From: Phallus indusiatus
Lineage: Eukaryota > Basidiomycota > Agaricomycetes > Phallales > Phallaceae
Direction of reading: 5' to 3'
Assembly: GCA_027605045.1 (NCBI GenBank)
Contig: JAQFWX010000006.1
Coordinates: 1,860,001 to 1,924,000, forward strand
Length of the DNA stretch: 64,000 bases
This document shows, in pieces, positions 32,182 to 45,579 of the stretch (position 1 is the stretch's first letter; each line of letters opens with the position of its first letter). A program made the translations under genes and the position numbers. The notes under the pieces were generated by a model that saw nothing but the letters and a program-made list of their open reading frames with translations, did not search any database and was not told the DNA's origin.

Positions 32182-33389
32182 ATTCAGATACGGCGTCACC
32201 GGTCACCGAGTGTATTATCTATACATTGTTATATGTACTTTTATATGTTTTACATATTGAGTGTTCAGTAAGTGATTTGGTCATTCATGAGAATAGTAAT
32301 TATCTGACGTTTTTACATAGAACTGGATCCGAATTACTTGAAATATGACCTAGCCGCCATGTACACATTGATGTCAGACAGAACGGTGAATTACATAAAT
32401 ATGTATCAAAACCTTTATTTTCAAAAGCTTAGTCTTCAAACACGTATGTGCCTCGTCTTTGAACGGAGTTTTCCGAGTTTCCCTCCTTGAAATTTGTTCT
32501 TCAAGCATGTGAAAGAAGACGTGGCAGGAGGCAACTCGGACGGGGTATTTATTGTAGTTCACCGTCGCAAACCAGTGGGAGCTGAAACATTAACGACGTC
32601 GCTTTTATTCATGGACTCAGACATAGGCCAGTGAATGTTGCCTGTTGCAGTCCTTGCAATTGCTTAACTACAGATAAATAGCGAATTAGGCGATTTACAC
32701 TGATGACGCGTCTCACGAAACATGAGATACTGGCGCTGTTTCAGATGCCATTTCCTGATCGCTGTCGGTTCATATTCACATTCTCCGATACGCCATCGGT
32801 ATTCAAAATCATAGGCGGCGGTACATCTATCTAAAACTCGGGTCAATAAACTGCCAGATCGTGGAAAGGCGCACCATATAAACAAGAGCCTGATCAGACT
32901 AGGGGAAATGTGTACAATGTATTACTTACGGGGATAGTAGTTCACTCATTCATGATAATAATCCTCAACTTCTCTTTATACTCAAAACCCTTTTGACTTG
33001 ACCATGATGTCGGAGCTGGCAATAAACTGAGAGTACTTGGGACCTGACACGGTGGATGTAAAAAAACTCTCGTGTTCAATTACAATGCGTGCCACGTCAC
33101 ATGCTGTATTTATGTAAATCGTAAAGGAATTTCCCATGCTTACCCGGAATAGGCTTCAATTGGTACAACCTATTGATAGAATTCAATTCTCTCTTAGCCA
33201 AGAAGAAGGAACTGAAACTTCCAGCGCCCGTCAAAATGCCAGTGCCAATGGTCCCATACATCACTATATTGAGAGGTATAAAGTGCCCAAATGTCTGCAG
33301 TCAAAGTAATCGATAATAGAATAGGAGTATACCATATATATAAAGCCAAAAGGTGTAATAAGTTCTAATACTTATCTTTCTCCGCATCA
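32182..33389. other. Intergenic, 1.2 kb
   Basis: No conserved frame. The last part holds the glycosyltransferase promoter, with a TATATATAAAG-like stretch at about 33333-33343, roughly 50 bases before the start codon. Confidence 0.5.
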
Positions 33390-35498
33390 ATGCCAGCCCA
33401 CACTGAACGACATATTCTCTTCGCTGTTGTTCCAAGATGGGGTGAGTTATTTCTTTCTTATCGAGTACAGATCAAAGTCATCATGTTTTCATCTACTCCA
33501 AAGGACATTTAAGGCCAGCAATTACTTTTGGGGCAAATTTGATTAAAGAGACTCCCAATCTCACAATCACATTTCCGGTCGCTCTTAGTTTGCAACCGGA
33601 TATTATTAAACAGGTTGAGCAACATTTCACTGATGAAAAAGACCGATTACTGCGAAACAAACTCAGGTTAATTCACTTCTGCATTCCTTCCTTTAAGTAA
33701 TATAACTCACCAAAAATAAAATAGGATCATCGCAATAGGACCTCATGTCCACCCCGATCAAAACTTTCGGACGTTTACCAGCGAGTTTGAGACGTTTTAT
33801 TTCGCGCTGGCCTCGGATTCTTCCTACGAGAACTTGAATGGAGACGTATTACCACCAATAAACCCTCCTGAAGTGTGCATGGTGGACGTGAGTAACAGCG
33901 TTCAGTTGTAACATTCGGCAGAAGAAAATGACAATCCATTCATTTCCAACTATTTAGCCTCTCCTTGGTGACATTATGAAAGTGGTCCGTCGAATAACCC
34001 AGCCTGTTCCTATATTGGCTTTCTCTTTTGGTAGCACCTCTATGATTTTACGTATACTGGTACGTGGGGACGTTCCTGCCCAAGCTGAACGCATGTCTCA
34101 AGAAACTGGAGAACCGATAGAAGATGTACTCATCAAAGTGAGATAATTATCCTTGTAGTTGCGTCTTTCTGAAACTTTTCAGTTTTATCAACCCAATGAG
34201 GGTGCTGTCGTCAATATACCAGGGTTATTCCCCATATACGATTATGAGATCGTCCCCCAGATTTCAGTATGCACGTTTCTGACCTCAAATTCAGAAAATT
34301 ATAATTTACTTCACTGTATTACAGCCTGTCGTGTTGAGGCTTCTAAAGAAATTTGGCCCTCAGTCTTATGAGTAGGTGCAGAAACTATAAGAGGTCCGCA
34401 ATAAAACCCACCCGCTCCTCTAGCTCTTTACAAGACTGTAATGGCGTGATAGCTGCTAGCCCTCGTGTATTTGAACCTGAAAGTACCGCAGCCCTCGAAG
34501 AGCATCTTTCCAAAACTAATCGACCACTCTATGTCATTGGACCGCTAGGTCTCACAACAGCGGAACAAATTGATAGAGAACCTTCTCCGGACAAGGAAGA
34601 AGTTGTGGCCTTCTTGGATCGGATTGTAGAAAAACACGGAGAAAAATCTCTTATTTACGTGAGTTATTTTTGGAGATGAACGTTTTGACTTGAGTTTGAC
34701 AACTCATCCATATCCAGATCTCATTCGGGTCAGTATTCTGGCCTCCTAATCTTGAAGCAAGTTGGAAGATTCTTGAAATTCTGCTTAACAGTAATACACC
34801 TATGGTAACCTTGTTCTGCTCTTTTCTATAAATTCCGATATAAACTGATTGTAAACTTAGCTACTATCACATGACGATCAACGAGTGGTTATGCCACAGT
34901 CTTTGCGCTCTAGCCTGTTGAGCTCAGAAACCGCCATGATCACTCCATGGGCACCACAAAATACCGTTCTGAAGCACAAGGTATTATCATCCCCTTATCC
35001 TCGCGGTTACCCCCCTATCTAAAAATGTGGAATTTTAGGCGACTGGTTGGTTCTTGACGCACTGTGGTCAAAACAGCGTGATGGAAGCACTATACCATGG
35101 GGTACCCATGTAAGTATAATGATATCTTTTACCACAGCTAACGGGAGCACAATTACCTCAATATCTAAACCAGGATTGCATGGCCTATTGACACGGATCA
35201 GCCTTTGAATGCTGCATACATTAGCTTGAAATTACAGGTCGCATATGAGTTGATCGAGGTACGCACGGGGAATGGTCTGAAACCTTTATATAGAGGAATA
35301 ACCCCGCGAGGGACGATGAAAGCCGTTGAAGAAGAATTCCTGGATATTATGGATAAGGCTTGGGGACTTGATGGTCAACGGAAGCGGGAGAAGGCCGAAG
35401 AGTTGAAAAAGAGATTGAACAGTTTGTGGGAAGAACACGGTGAATCGAGGAGAGAATTACGGAGGTTGACTACGGACTACTTCGGATCTTCAAGTTGA
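33390..35498 (+). CDS. UDP-glycosyltransferase, GT1 family (about 508 aa)
   Basis: Eleven exons with agreeing phases: 33390-33441, 33504-33666, 33725-33887, 33958-34137, 34183-34266, 34325-34371, 34424-34658, 34718-34804, 34861-34980, 35039-35109 and 35174-35498. The N-terminus HILFAVVPRWGHLRPAI is the acceptor-side GT-B start with the usual basic-aromatic-Gly-His pattern. The donor-binding signature lies at about residues 367-413: WAPQNTVLKHKATGWFLTHC, then QNSVMEALYHGVPMIAWP and a final DQ. The plant-type HCGWNS is HCGQNS here. The enzyme should move a sugar from a UDP-sugar to a small molecule such as a sterol or secondary metabolite; the acceptor is not predictable. The short-chain dehydrogenase follows on the same strand. 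Confidence 0.93.
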
Positions 35499-36165
35499 AG
35501 AGCGTGCACTCGTCATTTCAAGTTAGTGAAAAGTCAAAACGCTATTTTTCTTGTTTACCTCTTTTGAAGATACAGTAGATGCATTATCTTGTATATAAAC
35601 CATTTTTTTGTGTTTTTCCGCTAGCTGGTTGCTCTCCACACGTTGACGTTGACGCTGGTGATGGGTCCAGTTCGGTACTACGAGACCTTGCGAGCAGCCC
35701 ATTGACCAATTGAACCATCAGAACCAGATGGGATTACACGGACACCAATATTTTCTCATTCTAGTTCTAGAAAGGGATTATTATCACCGCGACAAATGAA
35801 AAAAAAAGCTACCAAGAGATTTATGAGCGTCAGGCTGCACGGTCCTCTATCGCTCAAAAAACGGAACAGGACAATTACAGTTTACGCCCTGTTTATCAGC
35901 TGTTATTGACGTGGAACGATGAAATTATGCGAAGTAAACGGTGCTGTAAACACCCAGTATTCAGTCTGTGAAATCAAAAGGAGAGAACCGCGCCATTTTA
36001 GCAGGGAGCTTGCACCTCGGCTCCATATCCACACTCCGATCGGCGCTCCGCGTAGATTCTCTCATCCACTCAAACAGAGTCAAACAGAGGATGTTGTTTC
36101 GGTCAACAGAGACCGTAGCGGATATTTTGCGTTTACTCTCTGCTATTGAGCTATTGAGCTAAAGG
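35499..36165. other. Intergenic, 0.67 kb
   Basis: Holds the 3' end of the glycosyltransferase and the promoter of the dehydrogenase. No conserved coding text. Confidence 0.5.
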
Positions 36166-37509
36166 ATGGGCGCGTTATTCAACTATTTTTCTGAAGGTTT
36201 TCCATCCAAAACTACCTTTAGCGTCGAAGACATCCCGGATATGACTGGAAAAGTGGTCGTTATAACTGGTAAAAAAAATCTCACGATAATCCTGGTTTCT
36301 TTTAAGTCATGGTGTAATGTTTGATAACAAGGAGGAAATTCTGGAATTGGATATGAAACAGCAAAGGTTTTTTTCACGCTTTTTATGATCGACATTACGC
36401 TAAAACTTTCTTCTTGATGCTTAGGTTCTTCTGTCAAAGAACGCAAAGGTGTACATTGTGTGTCGATCTAAGGAACGCGCATTGGCTGCGATTTCCCACT
36501 TGAAAGAAGCGACAGGCAAAGAAGTCATGTTTGTGCAAATGGATCTAGGTGATTTGAAGTCTGTTAAAAATGCTGCTCGTGAAATTGAATCGTGAGTAAG
36601 TTTCTTCTTGTAAATCTCCAAGGCTGACGATTAGTCATTTTTTACCGTCAATAGCAAAGAACAAAAAGTTGACATTCTTTTCAATAACGGGTCAGTTTTT
36701 CACACGGTTAAATTTTGTTACTCACCATGCACATCTATCAATAGCGGTGTCATGAATACCCCAATAAACCAACTCACTACGGATGGGTATGAATGCCAAT
36801 TTGGGACCAACGTGATTGGGCATTATCTTTTCACCAAATCCCTTCATCCTCTCCTTTGCGCTTCAGCGAAAAATGGCGGAGCACGAGTCATTCACTCATC
36901 TTCATCGGCCCTTCATTTCTCAAACCCCCCGGATTTGGAAGCAATGAAAGACATTGAAGCGTTAAAAAGGATAGGCTCGGCACAAATGTATATGCAGAGC
37001 AAACTGGTTAGTTCGCAAAAATACTTGCCTTTACTTTTCCCTCTTCACATTTTTTCTTAGGCAAATCTCCTCCTTTCGAATGAGATGTCTCGGAGATATA
37101 AAGACGACGGAATCGTATCGGTTGCGGTCAACCCGGGTAACATCCGGACAGGAATTCAAAGACATACTTCGAAACTGTTCACCATCCTTGTATGTAATGT
37201 GTTGTTATCATAGCATGCCAGCCCGGGAACTCATCAGCATTCTTTCTAAAGTCATGGTGGTTCTTCTACCCTATCTCACTCGGTATTCTTACTGGACTTT
37301 ACGCCGGCACTACTTCGGAAGGTCAGAGTGTAAACGGAAAAGTTAGTCAGATACCGATACCCTAGTTTTGTATGGTCAAGCTTTATCTGAAACATTAACA
37401 GTACCTTATTCCATGGGCGAAGGTGGCTCAGATGCCTTCCATAGCGGAGCAATCCGAATTAGGGAAACGCTTGTGGGATTGGCTGGATAATGAAACCAGC
37501 GAATATTGA
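36166..37509 (+). CDS. Short-chain dehydrogenase/reductase (about 309 aa)
   Basis: Eight exons keep phase: 36166-36268, 36332-36366, 36425-36591, 36655-36690, 36745-37006, 37061-37189, 37252-37341 and 37402-37509. The Rossmann motif is TGGNSGIGYETAK, interrupted by an intron after TG. The cofactor-fold NNAG equivalent is NNGG. The catalytic Ser lies in RVIHSSSSALHF and the catalytic pair is YMQSK. NPGNIRTGIQRH follows, and the C-terminal YPISLGILTGLYAGTTSEG with YLIPWAKVAQM is typical of fungal retinol-dehydrogenase-like SDRs. It should use NAD(P)(H) on a lipid-like or aromatic alcohol/ketone; the substrate is unknown. Confidence 0.93.
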
Positions 37510-38751
37510 GTGCTTTGTTACTTACGCTTATCTCAAAAACACAATCCACATATCTTGCATTATTTCATCGAAAGTGAACAAAAGCCGGCTATCTGTAAGC
37601 GGCTAAGCGGTTATCGTTATCCTCACCTCGCAGCTATCATTCAAACGATGGTAGGCAAACATTTTTTTTCCTTTGGTATCACGGCACACAGAAGTATTTT
37701 ACTAGATATTGGTTTTTCCGCCTAGTTTCGTGTTGATATTTGGTATGATTTCTCTATTTGTTCAGCAAGGTGTTTCTCGCCGGTGATTGCGGGCAAACGT
37801 TGCTGGTGTCTTGGGTTAGTATCGATGGTCACCAAAACAATATGAAGTAAACGTTCATCTCGGGGCGGTCATCGAACGATAACTGCGACAAAAAAAAGTT
37901 TGCTACGTGTTACTTTCGAGAATCTTCCCGCATTTCTTCAATAGATTATGGACCGTACCGATCCAATCACGGTTTTCCTGAAAAAAAGGATTTTAGTTAA
38001 TCACTGCGGATGAAGAGCAGTCGTATTGGCTGACGTACATCGTTAGACCAAGTCTCAATCACAAAATCAATATTTACAGTAGTGTTGGCAATTACTTTGC
38101 CAGCTCTGCCAGTTGACAAACAGAGCCATACATTGGCATTTTAATATGCTTTGTTTAGATAGACACAGTTCTCCCCATTTACACCTGTCGGGTTATCGGC
38201 TAAGAAGTGGATACGAGACAACCTGTAGTGATAAATTCTGACAATTACGTGCTACGGACAGATACGTAGATAGGAGAGATTGGTGCATCATGACGCGGAC
38301 GGCGGTGAGCCAAGAACGCCTTCTGTCCAGGAGTCTAGGCACCTCTCGGCTGTATTATTATACGCCGACTATAACCGTGATATCGATAATATATCCTATT
38401 ATATCTCTCAATAAGTTCAATAAATTCTAATGTAGCTTCGTTTCTCAATGAATATAACGGTAATTAAAAACACAGTTGGAATACGGCGAACTGTTCTTAG
38501 AACGTTCCTGATTGAGCCATTGACAAATCGATGCCACGGCGTCGTTACATAACGCATTTGTCAGCACTAATACTGATGCTCGGGCAGAAGATCCCGACTT
38601 CCAGGGCACGAGGCCAACGACAACATCACGTGAGCTTCCTGAACGCTCAGACGGAGCCAAAAGGAATGTCTCAAATTTAAGGTCGTGTGCCCACTTCTGA
38701 TTCCATTTCTACCCTCTCTTTTCTTTTCGAAAACATACCATCCCATCCCAA
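37510..38751. other. Intergenic, 1.2 kb
   Basis: Only short non-conserved frames. The region just before 38752 is pyrimidine-rich, as expected of a leader. Confidence 0.5.
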
Positions 38752-40669
38752 ATGGTGATCCCGAGTCCTAGGATATCGATTCTCCTACTCTCTGCGCTGC
38801 TATCTGTTAGCTGTCTGCCACAAGAAGTACCCACACAATGGCATTTCAAAGAGGAACCCTCTCTAAACGCATCGGTACGTTCCTCATAGGCTTTCTATGA
38901 TATATGAATCCTAAGAAAGCCTTTCACAAGTGGTTACTTGATCCACTTGGAGATATGACCTTCCACGAAACCTATCACCCACTGCGAGAAATTGAACAAT
39001 ACATCCATACCTTTGCGGCGATCCGTCCAGATAACGTCAAATTAGACTACATCGGATGGAGCACAGAAAAGAAGCCACTCACAAGTTTATCGATAAAACA
39101 TCAAAACAAGAAAAAGAATAAAAAAAAGTCTAACAACAAACCTGCTATTGTTATCATGGGTGCTCAACACGCACGCGAGGTAAACTGTCCAAGGATTTCA
39201 ATATTCAAATTGAAATACTTACAGCCGATGACTTACATTTTAGTGGATTTCAACTTCGACAGCTCTCTATATAGCGCACGCCCTTTTACTGGATGAAAAG
39301 GACCCGAATTCTATCAGCAAGCTACTCAATGACTTCGTCGGTCCCATTTCTTGATTTGTTATTATCAGTCATTCATTCAGTTGTACAGGACTTTTACATC
39401 ATTCCAGTGTCAAATCCAGACGGTTACGAATATACATGGGAATCTGATCGACATTGGTGTGTCCGATTTTTTGTGTTTTTTTTTTGATTGGCTCCATTTT
39501 TAGAATTTCTCCGGCTGACGACATTTCTGTTTCACAGGTACAAGAACACGATGCGTTTGCAAAACGATGATGGGTGCAGCGGTATTGACATGAACAGGTT
39601 CGTCTAATACATGTCCAAAACACATCGCGTCGCTCAACTAGCCCATATACTTACTCTTAGAAACTGGGTTTGTATCTTGCATTTTTTAGAAAAGAAGTCG
39701 TATATTTTTATTACACCTTCTCACTATTACCAAAAACAGGGCTATGGCTGGGAAGCAGCCTCTTTGCCACACGCTGGCCCATGCGCTCCATGGTATCCGG
39801 GAGAATATCCCTTCCAAGCCCCAGAAGTCCGAGCTCTAGCAAAATATTTCAAGAATATCAAACGTATAGTTGGTTTCATCGATTTACGAAGCTATGGTCA
39901 AATGAGTAAGTGCCGACCACTCCAACTATAGCTTTCTGTCACGTCTCATTGGCATCCATCCTTTGATTACTCTTTTTGATTTCTCTATTTTGATTTCCCG
40001 ATCAGTTTCAATACCATATTCGCATACCTGTGATGTGATGCCGCGAGACGCAGAAGATATCCTGGAAGCTGCATACGGTGCTGCAGCCGCATCAAAAGCA
40101 GTGCACGGACTTCCTATGGCCGTAAGCTGAAATCCACGAATTCTCTTTGGATGCGTATTAAATTCTGCAACTTAGGTTGGTCAATTATGTGACACATTAT
40201 ACCGGTGGGTATTTACTTGACTCCAAAAAAAAACAAGGCACTAACTTAATTCTTTTTTATATACACTCCAATTTTCTCATCAAACTCGGAACTTTCCGTA
40301 TCTCCTCTTCCCCTTCTTAACAGAGCGCCAGGAAACGTTGTTGATTGGATGTATGAAGAGAACCATGTGAAGTACAGTTATGCTGTCCATTTACGGGATA
40401 CTGGAACGGTAAGTGATCTTTCATCATTCTGACGAAGGTCTAACATACAATCGTGTTTGTTCATCCATCGCCTGTTCACGGGCGTAGTATGGGTACGTAC
40501 TTCCAAAACGACATATCAGACCTACCGGAGAAGAGACAGCAGGATTGATTTCCTATCTTGCCCAATTTATTCTGGAAGATCTCGAAGTAGGTCTTCTAAT
40601 GTTGCGTGTTGGTTCTTTATCTTACGATACTGGTAGCATGAAAAGAAGAAGAAAAAGAAAGACGATTAG
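38752..40669 (+). CDS. M14-family metallocarboxypeptidase fold, probably inactive (about 380 aa)
   Basis: Twelve exons keep phase: 38752-38874, 38916-39179, 39244-39336, 39389-39456, 39538-39597, 39661-39667 (7 bases), 39740-39905, 40006-40121, 40176-40204, 40324-40408, 40488-40586 and 40637-40669. A signal peptide (ISILLLSALLSVSCLPQ) precedes a mature domain with the zinc motif GAQHAREW, substrate-pocket text NPDGYEYTW, CSGIDMNRNWGYGW and RDTGTYGYVLP. Two key positions differ from active enzymes. The third zinc ligand, expected as His in the DLHSYG motif, is Arg (DLRSYG, about residue 255, codon CGA at 39887). The catalytic Glu before LRDTG is His (about residue 331, codon at 40388). Fungal ECM14 is a known inactive relative that also lacks this Glu. 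The protein is probably secreted, with a Lys-rich tail. Confidence 0.9.
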
Positions 40670-41099
40670 TATTGCAGCAATTGAGTTGTTTTTCATGCTT
40701 TTGTAGTAGTTTTAGTTGTGCTTTGATGTTTTGCATATTGTACTATTAAGCAATACCGTAAAGGTTTCGTTTCGCCATTAGCTCTTGTTAGTTTACTTAG
40801 CCGAGCATTTCGCCAATAATGAGCCGCAGCCCGCGGGCTCTTATCAAGCTTTCATCTTCAACCGTCGTAGAGTATGAAAACCAATTTGAGACATGAGAAG
40901 AGAGGAGAATGTATTCAATTTCTAGCGATATAATAAAAAAGGACATAGGCAAGTCGTGAATACATGCAAGGAAATAATGTACAAAAATTCAACGTATGAA
41001 TTAGACGAAACAATCTCAAATGGACTCGCTGTACCGCTATGCCATTGTTTATATTCTTGTTCTTGTTTGTTGAGATCGGACCACTTTCGTCTTCTCGAT
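40670..41099. other. Intergenic between convergent genes
   Basis: Holds the 3' ends of the carboxypeptidase-like gene and the transporter. No separate gene is seen. Confidence 0.5.
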
Positions 41100-43751
41100 T
41101 TACTGGCCCTTGATGTCGGATCCCTTTCCAGATTCGCTATCACTTTTGATTTCGTCGACGTGTGTTTCCACAATTTGACCGGCAGCTTCGAGCTGATCAA
41201 CTCTCTCTTCGCCATCGAATAAGCTGAATAAAAAGTAAGTAAAATACTCTTGACGTTGAATACCGAACGTACGCGGCCGTTTCCTCCAAAGTACGCTATA
41301 TTTGAGCGAGATTGAGTAAAATGCAATATGAAAAAATCAATTACGATACTTACACCCTTGGTCTAGTTAATCAACGAGATAATCAGCGTTTATAGGTAAA
41401 TGACACGGGGGACACGGACCTCGATGATATATCTCAAGACGAATAATAACTCTACTACCAACCATACATCATAGACAAGCTAGAAAATGGCGGTGATCAA
41501 GGATAGCCGACATTCTCGAGAAAATAAACGTACATAGTACTTCCATCCAATGGCCTTCAAGGCAATCGGATTAATATATCTAAGTAGCAGGATTTCGTCA
41601 GATATGCTAAATTATATGTAAAGGTATTAAGTATTGCTCACTGATTGAAAATCAAGGCCAAGGAGATTACGAAATTGAAAATGTTGAAACCCTTGGCACG
41701 AATTGCGAAAGGTAAAATCTCGACCGTGTAGCTAATGAGTGAAGGGTTTATCAGTTACGAACGATTACCGATACTACCGGAAAGTACAACTTACGAGACG
41801 ATTAGAGGGGTGAAGGCGATCTGCGTCAAACGTCAGTTGGTTGAAATTTGCATGTCCGCAGTGCTTGCTAATACTTACATCGTATGCACCATAATACAAG
41901 ACTTTTATGTGCGTCACAACGATGATCATTAAATATTACGCAGACCCAGAAAAACTCACAGATGAACGCGATAAAGGCATGTGCTGCCGTCGAGGTTCCA
42001 TGAATTGAAAATTCGGCGAAACAAACAGTTTGGGCGGTCCACATGAGCAACATTCCAACACATGATATGATAAACAAGGGTCTTCTCCCGGCTCGTTCAC
42101 AAAGGAATGACGCGATAAGTGCGACAATAAGATTCCAAATTTGAAGAATGCCGTTAATAAGCAGTTGGGTGCCCGTGCCGCTGATACCGAGTTGATCGAA
42201 AACTTTGTTCTGGTAATAACTGATAAGACCATTTCCAGACCATTGGGAGAAAAATCCGAGGGCAATGATGATACGGATCCGACGGAGGTTACTGCGAGAC
42301 TTGAAAAGACTGAGGTAGCCGACTTGTTTGGCTTGGCTATCCAATTCGATGGCGGTTTTGATTTCTTCGATCTGATATCCTACAAGGGGGTCGTCCCTGC
42401 AACACGAGGGCATGAGTATATCTATAAATCCAATGCATTCCCCAAACGCACCTGTTTCCGTCGGCGTGATAGTATGCGATGATTTCAGTCGCGCGCTCTT
42501 CTCTGAAGGAACGATTAAAAAGTGATTATATAAAAAAAGAAAATTTTGCCTCACTTTCCCTTGCTAATTAACCAACGGGGTGATTCCGGTACAAACCAGA
42601 TAAGGGCCAACTGCAAGACAGACGGTAATCCTTGCAGAGCAGACGGTATTCTCCATGACCAACTCGAGTTAATGCGGAACGTTCCGTAAGTCTAATGAAA
42701 TCAGTAAATGATATCAAATTCGACACGTAAGAAGGTATCACTCACTGTCCATGCGGCACTGTACCAGAGAAGCGATTCAAATTCGGGATTCGGCCATTGA
42801 GTCAATAACCTTCAATAACTCATGAAACACTCACATGATAGAGCCAGCATACCTAATCCAGGATCAGTTATGCGCTTTTTTGATTGTATGAGAAGTTAGC
42901 TTACCAGAGTGAATTGTATGTGGAGGTAAGCGCCGCGCGCTGAGATGGGTACGCCACTTCTGATACAAGCAAAGGAGCTGCATTGGCACAAAATGTTAAT
43001 CCGAAGCCAACTGAAATATCAACAATGTCAGCACGGAACAACGGGAATGGATAAACAGGGTGGTATAACGCACTCAAGAAACGAGCACCAATGAACATTC
43101 CAACGGTTTGACTGGCTGTTTGAAGGATGGTGGCGGCTGTCATAACGAAAGCTCCGAACAAAATGGTACGTTTACGACCCAGACCATCCGAGAGATAGGG
43201 TGCGAAGGGATAACCCGCAAGTGAACCAATATTCTGAGAAATTGTTAGCATGACTACGTACAGGTAGAAGTAGAGTCGGAATATGTACTTGAATGGCGTT
43301 GAGAAGCCCTAACTATGTGCAAAGTCAGTCAAATAATGTCGCTTTAGCATTGTCATATACTTTACCATTCCTCCAGTCGGGTTGTTGAAGGCAGACCTCC
43401 ATTGTTCCAAAGATTGTAGCCCATCTTAATGATCATTGTTAGTAAAGTTCAGTTACTAGCGAAGTTCAAGATCTGTCACGTACTCATCATACTCCCTACA
43501 AATGATCGTGAGTAGAAGTAACCAAACGACATGTTAAAAGCGTACCATCATAACCATTAGTGGACGAGGTTATCAACAGAAGAAGAATGCATGAGTTTAA
43601 CAACACGAGACCTTATTAGCAACTTGTCAATGAAGACCGCTTAGGAAGTATACAAGCAACACTCACGTTTCTTCTTCCACCATGGGGTCGTAGTGTCTAA
43701 CAAATGGGCATAATGCGCTGCACCTGCAGTTGCTACGGCACCGGCACCCAT
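41100..43751 (-). CDS. MFS sugar transporter, lactose-permease-like
   Basis: Many short exons read leftward from ATG 43751 (MGAGAVATAGAAHYAH) to TAA at 41102-41100. Family motifs in order: TSSTNGYDGSMMNGLQS, DGLGRKRTILFG (loop 2-3 motif), RFLIGFGLTFCANAAPLL after removal of an intron, WYAGSIIAAWTTYGTFR, FVPESPRWLISKGK, ERATEIIAYYHADGN, FFSQWSGNGLISYYQ, ERAGRRPLF, FLYYGAYD, YTVEILPFAIRAKGF, NPIALKAIGWKYY and the C-terminal RTLEETAALFDGEERVDQLE. About 12 membrane helices are expected. It should import a sugar by proton symport across the plasma membrane; the lactose-permease label reflects family naming, not a proven substrate. Several exons are under 25 bases (for example the one encoding AAWT). 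An upstream non-coding exon around 43960 is possible. Confidence 0.9.
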
Positions 43752-45579
43752 TAGATATCTATTCGAGTTTAACGAAGGATAGGTGGGGATGGAACAAAGA
43801 CCAGTTGGGAGGATACCACTGGATGCATTGACCTGGCAAGATAGCTTCTTTTATGCGAAACGAAAGATCTGATACCCCGTGTTCTTGAGCTTCCAAATTC
43901 GCGATAAGACGGAATTAGACTATTGCGTTGATCGTTAGAGATGTCTCTTTTTAGAAGGTTCATCTTTGGGGTTCTCCACGGGGATCATCAAGCAGGGTCA
44001 TAAACCATTTCATAAAACTATTTCTTTACTGACCGGTTGAAGTCAGGTAGTAAAGTATGTATACGTTTTGTCGGGGGAGCCGGGAAAATGCTTGCTCGGG
44101 ATTATCTCGCAAACTTGAGCCTGGCGCGAACCACAAAAATAGGGCAATCATTGGCCACAGGTGGAGAGTTTTATCGCTAAGAAGGCTGAGAATTTGTTGG
44201 AAAAACAAAGCTTGCAAAACACAATTCCTCCGTAGGCCAATAGCCGCTGCCTACGCATTGCAACATTCCTCCGAGAAAGCACGGTCATATCGATCATGTT
44301 GTGATACGAAGAAGATTAATAACTGTGGGCTTGAACAAGTGCCTCGACCACAAGAACAGTGTCTAACATTCTGCAAGCTTCGACAATTAAGCAGACTTTG
44401 CTGGCAATGTCAGTCTTGAGAGTTTGACGCAACAAGGAGGGCAGGTGACTAAAAAGAGTCACGAATTTCATTTTTCGACAGTCACGCTAACTCTTTCGTT
44501 TGTAACTCCCATCACTCAAGTATCCCTTTAAGTGTGCGACCGGTGTATTCACAAATCATTTTCATCATCTGGACATTTTCCGAAAATAAGACAGACTCCA
44601 CTTCAGACAACCGGAATATTGTGGAACGGCTTCCGCACCGAAAGGAAGTATTAGCTTCCGAGGTGGAATCGGGATTTCTTAAAGATTAATGGATGATCCA
44701 TCGCGTTTTCCGTTGGATCCAAGAGGAAGATTCTGGAGTTTTGAATCGACATATGTTGATTTGTATGTTGATTTGTGGCATCAGAAGGCGATACGGAGAG
44801 ACGGATTATAACAACGACCAGTATGTAATGCCGACTTGATTGGTTGCAAGAAAACTTCCAATTTTAAACTAATGAGTTTATTGCTGTGCAGTCTCATTCA
44901 TCATCTTGCGAGACTACGCAGACACCAACCCTATTATCTAGACATGAGCGTACGTGTAATGGGAGATGGTCAAAGACGGATCATTCTCGGAGTCTCCGCA
45001 ACGGGCATAACATTATCATGTCCGCTTTTTCTGCTTATTTTCTCATACTAGGCTCGCATGTGATCCAAAGTTTTCTCAAGTTCGAGGTACCACACCACAT
45101 GGTGAGATGATATCTCGTTGAAAAGAACATCACGACTTGTGCTTATAGAAATGTTCCGAGATCACTGAAGGAAGTCGTTTTCCCAATCATTCGGACTTCC
45201 AACTGGGGTCCACCCCTTGACACAAGGTATACTTTAGTTCGTAGAACCAATTTACCTATGATCCTAGCCAAAAGTGAGTACGCAGTTTTGTTATTGTTAG
45301 GCTGAGAACAAACACAATCAGTTACAGTCTTCATAATAACTTATGTAACCTTTATCTCCCCGGTAAAATGGTTGAACGGTTCGGACGAATACCACTACGC
45401 ACTCGAAAGGTGGAAGTACACAGAATGTCATGTCCGTTGTTTGCTTAACTTCCCCTCATATCGCACACTGAAAACAGGTCCAAAATATCACATTCAACAC
45501 CTAGTCATATATATACAACATTGCAACAGTGCGTTCCGCTCGTTTCTTGTTTTCCATTTGCTCCGTAATTTGTATGAAA
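43752..45579. other. Intergenic, 1.8 kb
   Basis: Contains the transporter promoter and the HsbA-1 3' flank. A 120-codon plus frame at 44057-44419 has many Cys and Arg but no recognisable motif and is overlapped by another frame. I do not call a gene. Confidence 0.4.

Noticed and set aside
44057..44419. 120-codon plus frame in the transporter promoter
   Set aside because: No recognisable motif, competing minus frame, unusual Cys/Arg composition.
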